In this document: positions 23,629 to 35,539 of the stretch, one piece after another
Layout: each line of letters starts with the position of its first letter
Position numbering within the stretch: the first letter of the stretch is position 1
Assembly: GCA_014871385.1 (NCBI GenBank)
Contig: CM026427.1
Location: forward strand, 7,321,909-7,385,908
Reading direction: 5' to 3'
DNA length: 64,000 nucleotides
Origin: Ceratodon purpureus
Lineage: Eukaryota > Streptophyta > Bryopsida > Pseudoditrichales > Ditrichaceae
Notes under the pieces: model-generated
Told to the model about the DNA's origin: nothing
Database searches by the model: none
The model's input: only the letters and a program-made list of their open reading frames with translations
Made by a program: the position numbers and the translations under genes

Positions 23629-24625
23629 CCCTCCCCGCCACCGATCCGCCCCCCTCCCCTCCCCTCCCCCCTCACTCACACCGCCCCTCCACCCCCTCCA
23701 TCCCCCCCACTGCCCTCCTCCACCAAAACCCCACCCTCCTCCACCCCACCAAGAAAACCTACACACTCACCCGATCTCCCATCACCACTCCCCTCCAAAC
23801 CCCAACCAAACCGCCCCAACCCCAATCCGCCACCCCTGTGAAACGAATTCCTGTCGAAAAAAACCGACAGCAGCACAAGTGCCGCTCTGGAGAAGAGCGC
23901 CGGCCAAGTTCGCTTTTGGGGCTGCCTTTTGGGGGTTGGGGTAAAGGGAGTGTGTGCTCTGGTGTGTAGCGGGGCGTGTTCGGGGCCTCGCTGGGGTTGA
24001 TATAGGGCGGAGCTGCGCGCGTGTGTCGGCGGCTGCGGGTGTGCTTTATTTGCCTTCTCCGAGTCCGGTGGTGTTTTTTTGGTTCTTTTTTTGCCTTCTT
24101 CTCCGGTTCTGTTTTTTGGATTTTGGTTTGTGTGCTGTGGTGGTTGCGCTTTTTTCTTCTACATTTTCTGTTGTGTAGTTGAGATTTGGATGGAAATTGC
24201 TTCTTTTCATGGAGATTAATTAGGTGTTTCATTCGTTTGGGCAATTCTTTCATTAGGTTTATTGGTTTTTTTAATGAAAATTCATGTTTGAAAATTTTAA
24301 GAAAATTGAAATAGAAGTTGGATTTTCTAAGGATAGATGTTTTTAACTCCAGTCTTCATGTGCCTTTCTATACTTTGAAATTTTCAAAAACTATGGGCGT
24401 CCTCCCATTTGTCAACTAGCTCAAACGTAGAAGTGGTAATCTTAAAAGCTCAATTTGATTATGAAAAGTATGTTGTCCAGGGCTATATTGTATGTATAGC
24501 ACATTGTATTGGTAAGTTTATCATTTTAAAGACATGCTCTTCTTGAATGTTTGTGGTAACTACATCTGGTTTAAAAACGTGGATTTGACTTAAAGGAGAT
24601 TCAAGAAAAAAAAGTCCATGTATAA
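23629..24625. promoter_or_regulatory. 5' flank of HSF copy 1
   Basis: Immediately upstream of the ATG is a C-rich (plus strand) leader of about 200 bp, then GC-rich DNA to about 24060, then T-rich DNA. In-frame extension of the HSF frame to 23766 gives only Gly/Trp low complexity and no counterpart in copy 2, so I exclude it from the protein. No TATA box or clustered GAA/TTC heat shock element was obvious by eye. Confidence 0.35.
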
Positions 24626-25185
24626 GGGACAACATACGCATTTCAATTCAGTCAAGTTGGATAGGTCTTGTACTTTCAATGATTACACTTTGATATTGCC
24701 CCGACAACTTTACTATATGTAATTATGCTCAACCAATCTCAATCTTAGTTTCTGGACTATGCCACCAATACCTGTCGTAGTTGTTTTGACAGTTTACAAG
24801 CTGACTACATCCATTGACATATCTAGGGACCAACATGTGCATTTCAATCTAGTCAGGTTGGATAGTTCTTGTACTCTCAATGATCAGACTTTGATGTTGC
24901 CCCGACAACTTTACTATGTACAGTCATACTCAACAAGTCTGAATATGTGTTTGACATATGTAGGGAGCAATATGTGCATTTCAATCCAATCAAGTTGGAT
25001 AGTTCTTGTACTCTCAATGATCAGACTTTGATGTTGCCCCAACAACTTTACTAGGTGCAGTTATGCTCAACAAGTCTCAATCTATGTTTTCTGACCATGT
25101 CACCAATACATGTCAAATAAACACGTCGTAGTTGTTTTGACACTTCACTACAAGTTGACTATATCCACTAACATATCTAGGACGA
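24626..25185. repeat. three tandem repeat units of about 135-220 bp
   Basis: Units start near 24626, 24825 and 24962. Each contains GCATTTCAAT, AAGTTGGATAG or AGGTTGGATAG, CTTGTACT.TCAATGAT, ACTTTGAT.TTGCCCC and ACAACTTTACTA. Units 1 and 3 also share a tail (GTCGTAGTTGTTTTGACA) that unit 2 lacks. No coding potential. Confidence 0.75.
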
Positions 25186-27793
25186 ACTGTAGCAGGTGAG
25201 CCTAGAGTAATAAGTAGTGAGCACTGAAGGGTATTTATGTGATGAAAAATTTGGTAAATTGAGGCCTTGTAATTGTGATTTTCTTGTAATTTATGAATGT
25301 ATGTGAATTTTTGAAAGCATAAGAATAAAAAGCTAGTTTAAGAATTGTAGCTAAATTGAAAAAATGAGGGCTGACATCATCATGTAACATCAACACGATG
25401 GATGGATTGTGAAGAATAAGCTTATCCACCATCTTACTAGGACCTTCAATGAAGTTAAAATGCTCTCAAACAATGTTTATTGATTTTAGGTAAAAGTGGA
25501 CTCAAGCGCTAGTGGAGTCATGTTTTGGAATTTTTGCAGCTTGGATGAACTAGCTTTGTCTAGGTAATTGTAGTGTAAAAGTTTATCAAACTCCCTTCAA
25601 TTAGTTTGATTTTCCATTCTTATATCCATTGGCAATTTGTGCAGTTTGGATTTGATTGGATTTGTGGTACTTCAATAATCGTCCTTGCAATTTTATGAAA
25701 CAAGTCTAACATATTTTAATATATCTACATCTCATATTTATGTTGGACTCCAATACCCTTTGAATACTTTGAAATTTTCACAACCTCAATGGATGTGATT
25801 TATCTACAATACTTCATGTATGTAACAATACTCATTTTAGTCTAAGGAGAAGTTTATGCAAAAAACTAATCATCCACTAATTCTATTAGATTGCATCATT
25901 TTTAAAGTACTTCACGCATATCATAACCAATGCGCTTAATAGCTTATGTACCTCTATAAAATTCCCAAAATTCTTGCCCGAGTAGTAATGTATATCACTT
26001 ACTTTTCTAAAAATATTTGTCTTTATAGATAAATCTAAAAAATTCCTTACTAACAACATAGATAGAATACAAGTTTCTGTAGAATCTTCACCATGGTATC
26101 ATTTCACATCTTTTGTTGTGAAACTATCCACCAAGTTTCAAGAGGTATAGCATTCTCGAAGAGCCGAGCCATGAATACAAACCATATCTTTTAATGATGA
26201 AACTCTGCATCTCTGATAATCATGGTGAAATAAAATACACACATAAACACCATTGGCCTTGGTTCACTTACACCCTAAAGTTCCTTAGTAATTTGGAGTA
26301 AAGACTACCAAAGACATAGCTCTACTCATAGCAAATGATTCATTGCTCGGAGTTCACTGTTCACACCTCACATTTCATCTGCTAAACACACTGACATATC
26401 CACTTGCCATTTCTACTAAAGCCAGTGATAATTTTACTAGCAATTTTACTTTATTACGTCCTAACAAGACATTGACTAATGACTTTAGATAACAATATAT
26501 TTAATGACCTAACAAATTTGACTCGATATAAAAATAATGCAATTGATGTTTTGGTTATTAATTATTAAAATTTCAAGTAACGTCAGGTGAACATGTCAAT
26601 ATGGTATAAACACACCATTATCATATTAACTATCTCTAGTACCGTAGCTTACTAGCAAATTCGGCAGAAATTAATTCTAAAAATTAATGCCTAAATTTTT
26701 GGAAATTATGGGCAACTTTTGCCTGATATTATGAAATTTAAAATTCATCATTGTCTAAAATTGAGAAAAAATCTGCTCTTCAATAGATCATATCTCACTT
26801 TGAAGCTTTGAATGATTGAGAAGGGGGAGAAGGTGCTCCTTTTGTAATCAAGCCCACTTACACTACTTTACAAAGAATATGGGTTAAGAAGTAGCAAGAC
26901 TCTAGGTGGGGTTTTTGAAATGTGTTGTACACAAATTTTTGGAGTGTGATTGAGCATAGAAGATGAAGTTATATGAAAATGTGATGAACTAAAAAAAGTT
27001 GAGTAACCAAGCCTTCTTCCATCTCCAACAAGTTTTATGTCAAAAACAGTTTTTATGCAAAAGATATGGACAAAACAACACGTAAAGGTCCATGTATCAA
27101 AATGTGTTCCAAACAGTTTTTTTAAAGCTCATTTGTGCATAGAAAATCAACTTTTTCAAAAATATTTTAGTTTAAAAAAAGCTTTAAAATCATGCTATCT
27201 TTCACCTCCAACAAATTTTGTGTCATTTGGAGACTTTTTGCAAAAGCTATACTTGTTATTAAAATGAAGACTAACTAGTTGTTTCAACTCAAAGTTCACA
27301 TATCCCACAAGCATTGTTGAATACAACTATGCCTTTGAGGTTGAATGAGTGCCTAATTCATATTTAATTAAGATTCAAAAGTGCCTAACTTTTTGGATAT
27401 CACTTTTTGAAATGCCTAACCATTTTTTGCACTTTGATTAATTATTAGGCAAACAAGTGCTGAAGCTGCTAGTAAGCTACGATGACACTTTTCGTTAGCT
27501 CTAATCAAGAATGTGGTAGTTGTGGTCTTCATATAGTAAATGACAACTCAACTATAATCTAGAATATCTACTTGGTTAAGAATTCAATCTAACTAGTACT
27601 TACAAAATAAACTAATTTATTTTTATAAATAGATTTTTTCTAGTGATGTGGTTAATGACATGATTAATGATGAGAGTAGTTATAGTTACAAGTAACTATA
27701 GTTGATAAAATAATGATTTTAATTGACACTTCATCTAATACCAATGTTGACTAAAATTGACAATCTTATATTCTAGCCATTATAGTATACCAA
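25186..27793. other. AT-rich intergenic stretch, no gene seen
   Basis: Only short, low-complexity frames occur here on either strand. I see no repeats with clear boundaries, no splice-bounded coding blocks and no RNA gene. Confidence 0.5.
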
Positions 27794-28257
27794 GAACTTG
27801 GGACCCCACTGATTCTGCACAATTTCAGTGCGATTTCCGATATTTCAAGGGTGCGTGTATTTTTCCCACTAATTGCGCATCGCTGCGTCATGCACCGCAA
27901 CAGTACTTATATGACATCGTGATCATACAAACAGATATTGCACTAATTCGACACGCTTGATATATCTATTGAAAACGTGTGAAATCTTCATTGTAAACCG
28001 TCGTCAAATGTCGTGTTTTAATTGTCATTATAAATACACTGATTCAGTGCGTTTTACGTGCGACATCTTCTTTTCCATATCTAATTTTTTTTCTATCAAA
28101 ATATTCAGAATAATTTTATTTTTTTTAAATTAAAAATTTAAATTTAAAAAAAAAATTAAAAAATTAAAAAGAACTATGGACTTCACTTACTTTCCGGCCG
28201 CTCCATCTACTCAAGGAGCCCAACCCGCACATGGCTCACTTGGACTTCTCGACATGT

Positions 28258-28324
28258 GTGCCGTAGGGGGATACGAACTCCTCACCCTTTGGTCCATAAG
28301 CCAACCTCCTAACCATCACACCAC
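28258..28324 (-). other. tRNA-like Pol III promoter block (SINE-type head), left arm
   Basis: Inverted copy of the block at 30429-30495. Read on the minus strand it has an A-box-like TGGTTAGGAGG and a B-box-like GAGTTCGTATCCC at tRNA spacing, with a weak acceptor-stem pairing GTGGTGT/ACGGCAC. The anticodon arm is irregular and no standard tRNA fits, so it is a tRNA-derived sequence, not a working tRNA. Confidence 0.5.
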
Positions 28325-29710
28325 CTCATGACACCTAAAATGCTTTATGCACACATTAGAATTCTTTTGCCAATTATACAAATAAGAGTTCCTTGGCAAT
28401 GTTTTGCCATGTCTTAATAAAAACAAATTCAATTTTATTTTTTGCACTACAACTTGCAGGCCTTTTTCTACATCTACAAATTTTTTCAATTTTTTTGAAA
28501 TATTTGTTCTTTGGCCAAAATCGTCATGGCTATGAGATGTTTTTTTTTTCCTTTCTCCTAGCGGACTTTGAATGTTTTTAACTATGTGAAAAAAACTTTT
28601 TTTCCAAAATTGTTTTTGCACTATATTATGCAGGACTTTATCTATTTTTAGGATTTTTTTTCAGAATTTTTTGTTTTTTTGGTTTTTTGCATGTTGTTGT
28701 GTGAGTATTACCACACAACAAACATGGCTGGTCAGGTATCATTTTAGAGCTCTTGGGTGTTTGTCCTCCTGTCCTGTTGTTTGGAGAATGCTTCAGTTTG
28801 AACTGGTTCGTTCGCTGTGATTTGTGTAGGTTCGGGATTACCAAGAGGGTTTGTCCCGTTGTTTGGAGAATGCTTTAGTTTGAATTGGTTTGTTCGTTGT
28901 GATTTGTGTGGGTTTGGGATTACCGAGAGGATTAGGTTACTTTTTGATGCTGTTATAGGTTTTTTGCTGTTAGTGAGCTAGTGAGTTAGGGTTCCCACTG
29001 TTTTGATAAGCCTTGTTTAATTGTTTTGGTAGGGAAATCAATTCAGACTGGGTGACAATTCATTTCCAGCATTCACCACCATGGCTACAGGATCAAGGGC
29101 GACATCGATTGAGGCCTTGGCCGCGGATGTGGAGGCGTTAAAGATTAGTTCGATCGCTACTACCTCTCAGCTGCAATCTCAGATTCAATATCTGTGCGAA
29201 GTATGCCTGCCAGTTATGAAACGTGACATTTTGGTGACTGCAGCTGAAATCCTCAAATGATCAATCGGCAAGAAAGGCCAAAAAGGAGAATCTTATCAAT
29301 TTTCCACCAAAAATGTGAGAACGTTGATGAAGGTAAATCTTTCTATCTTTTGTTGTTCTTTTTCATACTTGACTGTGTGCATACAAATTACTTAGCTAGA
29401 AATAGTTGGCCATCATTGTCTACAATCCATATTGCTTATAAATATCATGAACAAATAAGAATATACTTCATAAATACACTTAAGGTATATATTTTATATA
29501 ATATAAGGTAAACACCAAAATATTTGTATGAGCTTCTAGAAAAATGAAGAATTCTCTCTACTACAAGAAAAGCATTGAATATCTAATGTATGACTTTAAG
29601 TTATGGACAATTTACCATTTTTGTATAATCCAAACTCTAAACCTTAAGGTTCAAACATTTAAAAGACTAATTGTAGGTTTTCTATTAGACTCTTATATTA
29701 CTTTTTGGAA

Positions 29711-29960
29711 TCCATTGGAGTCCTTTGGAATCCTTTGGAATCCTTTGGAATCCTTTGGAATCCTTTGGAATCCTTTGGAATCCTTTGGAATCCTTTGGAA
29801 TCCTTTGGAATCCTTTGGAATCCTTTGGAATCCTTTGGAATCCTTTGGAATCCTTTGGAATCCTTTGGAATCCTTTGGAATCCTTTGGAATCCTTTGGAA
29901 TCCTTTGGAATCCTTTGGAATCCTTTGGAATCCTTTGGAATCCTTTGGAATCCTTTGGAA
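29711..29960. repeat. 10-bp minisatellite TCCTTTGGAA, 24 perfect copies plus one variant
   Basis: The unit TCCTTTGGAA repeats without error from 29721 to 29960, and a variant unit lies at 29711-29720. Because 10 is not a multiple of three and the unit has no stop in any phase, frames stay open on both strands (e.g. GILWNPLESF repeated). Those frames are a by-product of the repeat. It lies in the loop of the foldback element. Confidence 0.97.
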
Positions 29961-30428
29961 TCTAGTGCAAAAAAATGTTTTGAAAGAAAAAATTTGCATA
30001 GTTAAAAACATGCAAAGTCAACTCAGAAAATAAAAACAGCTCATAGCCATGACGATTTTGGCCCAAAAAACCAAAAAAACAAAAAATTCTGAAAAAAAAT
30101 CCTAAAAATAGATAAAGTCCTGCATAATATAGTGCAAAAACAATTTTGGAAAAAAAGTTTTTTTCACATAGTTAAAAACATTCAAAGTCCGCTAGGAGAA
30201 AGGAAAAAAAAAACATCTCATAGCCATGACGATTTTGGCCAAAGAACAAATATTTCAAAAAAATTGAAAAAATTTGTAGATGTAGAAAAAGGCCTGCAAG
30301 TTGTAGTGCAAAAAATAAAATTGAATTTGTTTTTATTAAGACATGGCAAAACATTGCCAAGGAACTCTTATTTGTATAATTGGCAAAAGAATTCTAATGT
30401 GTGCATAAAGCATTTTAGGTGTCATGAG

Positions 30429-30495
30429 GTGGTGTGATGGTTAGGAGGTTGGCTTATGGACCAAAGGGTGAGGAGTTCGTATCCCCCTACGGCAC
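30429..30495 (+). other. tRNA-like Pol III promoter block (SINE-type head), right arm
   Basis: A-box-like TGGTTAGGAGG at 30438-30448 and B-box-like GAGTTCGTATCCC at about 30473-30485 have tRNA-like spacing. The ends GTGGTGT and ACGGCAC can pair with one mismatch and one G-T. Such heads mark tRNA-derived SINEs; here the block is part of the foldback arm and exists twice in opposite orientation. Transcription is possible but unproven. Confidence 0.5.
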
Positions 30496-30969
30496 ACATG
30501 TCGAGAAGTCCAAGTGAGCCATGTGCGGGTTGGGCTCCTTGAGTAGCTGGAGCGGCCGGAAAGTGAGTGATGCCCATAGTTTTTTTAAATTTTTTTAATT
30601 TTTTTAAATTTTTTTTTTAAATTTAAATTTTTAATTTAAAAAAAATAAAATTATTCTGAATATTTTGATAGAAAAAAAATTAGATATGGAAAAGAAGATG
30701 TCGCACGTAAAACGCACTGAATCAGTGTATTTATAATGACAATTAAAACACGACATTTGACGACGGTTTACAATGAAGATTTCACACGTTTTCAATAGAT
30801 ATATCAAGTGTGTTGAATTAGTGCAATATCTGTTTGTATGATCACGATGTCATATAAGTACTGTTGCGGTGCATGACGCAGCGATGCGCAATTAGTGGGA
30901 AAAATACACGCACCCTTGAAATATCGGAAATCGCACTGAAATTGTGCAGAATCAGTGGGTCCCAAGTTC

Positions 30970-33905
30970 CAGGTGAACAATTCATTCACTAGTTTCTGGC
31001 TACACTTTTGTACATAGTTTTCTTATAATTTACAATCTAGTGCACAATCTTTCCTAAATGTAGTGTAAGTACTCAATAGTCCTATTATCTTATCTTAAAT
31101 TTCTATACTCCCTGTGTACTATGCATTTGTGATTTATTAATTATAAACTCAAAAATATATACATACATAACAATCTATATGACTTAATCTACATACTACC
31201 ACTATAAGATTCTATATACTCAAGATTGATTGCTTGCACTTAATTAATGTTTTTGCAATAAAACACTATTTAGGTGCAAGCAATCAATTGTTTTAAGACA
31301 TGAATTATTCCATAAATTATACAAGCATTCAAAATTATAGTTCTATAAATAATTTTATATCATATATACTTTAATTTAAATTTTCTTATTGCTAATTTGT
31401 TTATCATCTAAAAGATAACAAGAAATAAAAAATCATAAATACAATATTATTACAGAATTTGAAATTAACTTTTCATTTTTTCTCCCTTCGTTGTTCGCAA
31501 GACTCCGTAATATAAATTTAAAGCAAGAATATTGTCAATTTCAATAATATTATTAGAAATATGAGTTGACAATATTGAAAGAACACAAAAAAAGAATAAA
31601 AATATTGGAAATTGAAATATGGACACGAAATCTTTTGAACTGATTAATATGAAAAGTACAATTCTTGAAATATAAAAATTGTAGTACAACAATTGTAAAC
31701 AAAAGATGTTAAGAATTGCATATATAATGTTATAATAAGATAAAAAAGAAAAAAATTAAATTTAAGTTTTATTCTTTTTTGTACAAGTTTTATAAAACAA
31801 ATATGGATTTTAAAGTCTTTAAAATTTCACGACTTATTTCTCCTTCAATAACGGTCTTATGGCATTATTCTGAAAAGATTTGAAAGCTGCTTCAAATAAG
31901 TTATAAAATAAATACTGGATTTGTCTCATTTGAGCAAGAATTAAGAAAATTCTTGCATTAATATAATGATGGTGTTATAAATCTCATTTAATTCTTGTTC
32001 AAAAAACATTTAATCTTGATTTTTTTTAACCTCAATTTTCTTTAGAAGGAAATGAAACATGTTTAAAATTATTCGAACATGATAGTAATAAAAATATCTT
32101 TAAAAGAAGTTACTAAAACAATACATGCATTTCAATCAATGAACTATTCAAACAGCTTGCAAAATTGAAGTGTTTTCAAATATCTATAGTTTAAAAACCA
32201 AAAATTGCTTTAAATACAAGGTATCAATGAAAGTTATGCTAAATTAAAATGAATGAATTTCTTTGTTTCAATAAATTTTAGTAATAACAAATTCTAAGTA
32301 TTAACTACTATCTACTTTTGTTGCAAGAACAAAAACCTTCTTTATTCGTATTTGCCTTGGATAAATATCACTAATAAAAACAGAATTTGGAGATTTGAAA
32401 TTATTCAATATGATTAAATATGTTATCAATGCACTATATTTTATTCACACATATGTTCTCAAGATTCACACATGAGGTCCTTATATGACTTCATTCAATA
32501 CTAAATATTCAATAAATTGGAACACATTGTTTTTCTAGAATAGGCGAGGCAACATGATTATGAAAAGTCAAGTGGGACTTGTAGTGAAGTGATAGAACAC
32601 CATCTGTAATAGATATTGTACTAGTGAATTTGCGTATTTGTTAATACACTGAGTAGGTTAAGTATATGCCTTGGATATTACAAGCAGTGTTGAGATACAC
32701 ACCGTGTAACATCCATTCACATATAATTTGAGGAAATTCAAATTTGTTACGATTATGGTGTAGATGAAATAATACATACCGTATATCAATAGTATATATC
32801 AATAGTAGGTTTGTTCATAAATTATTTTCAAAAGATAAATAAATTTTAAAAAAATGGAAATTTAGGGATGAAACACAAAAATATGAGACATTATTTTATG
32901 TAATATTTATCTATTTAGAATCCATCTCGGGTTGTTTTTACCAAATTTTTTTTAAACACAAAAACTGAAAAATTATAATTTTTTGGAGACAAACCTTATT
33001 TTTCCAAGAAAATAAATATAAATTGTTCAAGGTGGACGAAACTACTATTGACATATGATGTACAATCATCAATTCAAATAAAACAACAAACAACTAAATT
33101 AGACACATAAGATGTAACAAAGCCATGGCCAACCATACCATCTTCACTCACTCCCTCCACCATTAACTCTTGTAGGCGTCACTTGATCACCCAAGTATCA
33201 TCATGGTCTCACCAAGCACCACCTTAGTATCACAGGCATGTTGCTAACTTAGCTGTCTACAAACAGAAAAATATTGACTGGTTATATCCACTTTCCGATT
33301 GATACCCGGATGGTACTAGTGTGATACACCGGAGGATATCTTCCGATGACGAGCGCAAGTTCACTTGTATGCATAGCTCACGCTTTGTGGCCTTGGCATT
33401 GCATTCAATTTGGGCGACTTTCAATTTCTCGAACAGTCTTGACAAGAGCTATGACTGTTGCTTTTAGAGGCTGCTGCAATTAATTGCTCATTGTGATGAT
33501 AAGATCTGCCTAGTGTTCTCATCTCTAGCAACACGTCATGATCAGAATTGTTCACCATCAATGAGCTTGATCTAATTTTCACGATGAGGTGCCATGGTGA
33601 TCTTCCAACTATTACTCCGATTTCACAGTGTATATCTATAAACATGAATTCATTGTAAAGACTTTGTGTAGCTGTTGCTTCATCTTTGTGGTTTGGTTAC
33701 TAGTCGATTTGGGCAGTGACGAAGTGCATTTTTATCTGGTTAAGTGCCTGGATTATATTTTACGGTATGGGAAGAGGATGTGCACAATTGATCGATTTAT
33801 GATGTGGGCTTGCCGTTTCTGTTCACTTGAAAGATGACTAGTGTTTGAGATTGGTAGTCTGTGACTTTCTGAATTGTGTCTGGAAGCTGGTGCAGGACTT
33901 GATCA
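30970..33905. other. AT-rich intergenic stretch up to the B3 gene
   Basis: There is no coding family down to about 33100. From 33120 to 33650 the DNA becomes GC-balanced and may include gene debris or the leader of the B3 gene, but short frames there (e.g. 33257-33445, minus) match nothing I know. Some phrases near 32810-33000 resemble 51400-51540 (ACAAAAACTGAAAAATT), hinting at a dispersed repeat. Confidence 0.4.
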
Positions 33906-35539
33906 ATGGCGAAGTGTTCAGATGAAGCAGGAATCGAAGAGGCACAACGGAAGGGGCTTAGGAATTTGAGGGAAATGCTGGATGATTTGCAAGGCAGCAT
34001 CTACTTCGAAAAGAAACTGAGCGCCACAAATGCGCGTTATGGCTCAACTGAAGCGAATCAACGGAAGTACGGTCAGCTGGTGCGTTCTTGCACAAAGCTT
34101 ACGACCACTTCGCTTGTGGATAGAATTTTACTCTCGCTGGACGACGATTTGATTCGACTCCTGCAAGTTGTGATGAAGAATGTTTAGTAGTAAAGTACAC
34201 CGAGGTTTCTTACCTTGAAGTTGTTTAACAGTATTTATAGATGTCTTGATAATGCATTCTACTAGCAGCAACACTAGATCTGATTAGTTAGCAGCTGCTA
34301 GATTCATGCGTAAGTTCTAAGGTCCAGGGTTCTGCTTCAATGAACTCTTCTGACACTCTGTGTAATCTGAACAGTCGATTCCCAGATGGTTTGTCCAAGT
34401 ACATGGAGACAAATTTCGGAGGGAGGTTATTTTGCGAATGGGCGTGAGTAGAAAGCCTTGGCCACATCGGCTTTCATTTTCTACTTCTCGAGAAGTGCCA
34501 GAAGTGACATTTTCTGGTTGTCGTTGGAGTACTTTTGTGATTTCCAATGACCTCGTCGAAGGCGATCAGCTCGTGTTCTCCCTGACGGCCATGTCGCAGT
34601 TTCAAGTCTATGTGTTTGACGCACACGGGGATTCCAAGGCACCTCAACCGCTGCGTAGGCCGGTGATGATTCAGAGGCCTCTAAGATATTACAATCCTGA
34701 GGAAGATACGGCCTGTCAAAACTCATCCCACAACAACACACCTGACTCGGTTCGTATCATTGTCGATTGTCAAGAGTACTGATCCCCTGTTTATAAGGTA
34801 ACCTGATCTGTCATGGGTTTCTGAAATATGTTTCCTGGACTAACGTGATGCAGCAAATTGAAGAAGCATTTCTCTTAAAGGATGTTCCAGGCCTTCCGAG
34901 CTTCTCGCACAGATTAGCAGCCTCGGACGTTTCTCGCCTCGTAAGCCAGCTTCTGCACATTATCTTTAATTTCAATGTGGACAGTCAATAAATGGACTCC
35001 AAATTGATGATTTTCACTTTCTTTACAATTTGTAAAGGGGTGAATTCATAAACACTCAACCCTTCCTAACAACCAAAAATCCTTTGATCATGTCTTGGAC
35101 TTAGAATTTCAACCTGGCTCCTTGAAAAGGAAACCTGTTGACCCGAGTAGTGTAAGAATCTACTTGAGAATCTAAAGCCAAACTCTGACTTGAGTGAATT
35201 GATGCGCAGGAAATTCCGAAAGACTTCGCAGCGACATACGGCAGTCGACTGGATGGTAGTGTTCAACTTCAAGGAATTCATGAAGGCTCTCCAATGCAGA
35301 ATGACGTTCAGTGCGTTCGCTACACTGATAACAGACTAGTTTCCGGACGAACCAGGCTATTCCTGACAGTTGGATGGGATGATTTTGTTCGCAATAACGC
35401 GCTTCGCATTGAGCAAGAGCTTGTGTTCACTCTAACTGCCGATTCCTGCTTCACAGTGAGGGAGGAGATTTACTGGAACCCTGCGACTGGCGTCTTGTCT
35501 ACTCTCGGTTCCCAGGCACTCCTTTCAGCAACTACATAA
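33906..35539 (+). CDS. two-B3-domain transcription factor (REM-like)
   Basis: Proposed exons 33906-34166, 34375-about 34749, 34854-34940 and 35210-35539 join in phase 0 to about 350 residues. The first B3 domain is clear: SIPRWFVQVHGDKFRREVIL, then GCRWSTFVISNDLVEGDQLV, then a QVYVFDA strand. The second is shorter: EIPKDFAATYGSRLDGSVQL, TVGWDDFVRNNALRIEQELV, FTLTADS. B3 domains bind DNA, and paired-B3 proteins belong to the plant REM-type group. The N-terminal exon (MAKCSDEAGIEEAQRKGLRN) is helical and unlike any domain I know. The exon 2 donor (TCG before GTTCGT) is weak; without it the frame ends at 34782 after the first B3. The exon 1 link is also inferred. Nuclear action is expected. Confidence 0.75.

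Larger units (their letters stand above)
27794..30969. mobile_element. ~3.2-kb foldback DNA element with ~900-bp inverted arms
   Basis: The left arm (27794-28689) and right arm (30064-30969) are near-identical inverted copies. The outer tips read GAACTTGGGACCC with a one-base difference in the C run, then ACTGATTCTGCACAATTTCA. Subterminal motifs such as CACTGATTCAGTGCG recur. The loop (28690-30063) is unrelated sequence with a 10-bp minisatellite. There is no transposase, and I could not settle a target duplication. Each arm contains a tRNA-like block. The structure fits a foldback or long-TIR non-autonomous DNA transposon. The close match of the arms implies fairly recent formation or ongoing conversion between them. 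Confidence 0.75.

Noticed and set aside
23629-23766. N-terminal extension of HSF copy 1 (Gly/Trp-rich)
   Set aside because: Copy 2 has no such extension, and the sequence is low-complexity leader. The shared MVSQVVK start is preferred.
23185-23841. Long plus-strand frame over HSF copy 1, His/Arg/Pro-rich
   Set aside because: It is antisense to HSF exon 1 and its leader; the same artefact recurs at 43037-43492 over copy 2. The peptide is a composition shadow with no domain.
29544-30011. Repetitive proteins GILWNPLESF / KGFQRIPKDS on both strands
   Set aside because: They are produced by the stop-free 10-bp minisatellite, which is open in several frames on both strands.
30429-30495. Functional tRNA gene
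   Set aside because: A- and B-box motifs are present but the anticodon arm does not fold properly and the block is duplicated inside transposon arms, so it is tRNA-derived and not a tRNA.
27794-30969. LTR-type retroelement
   Set aside because: The long repeats are inverted, not direct, and there is no polymerase or capsid-like frame, so a foldback DNA element fits better.
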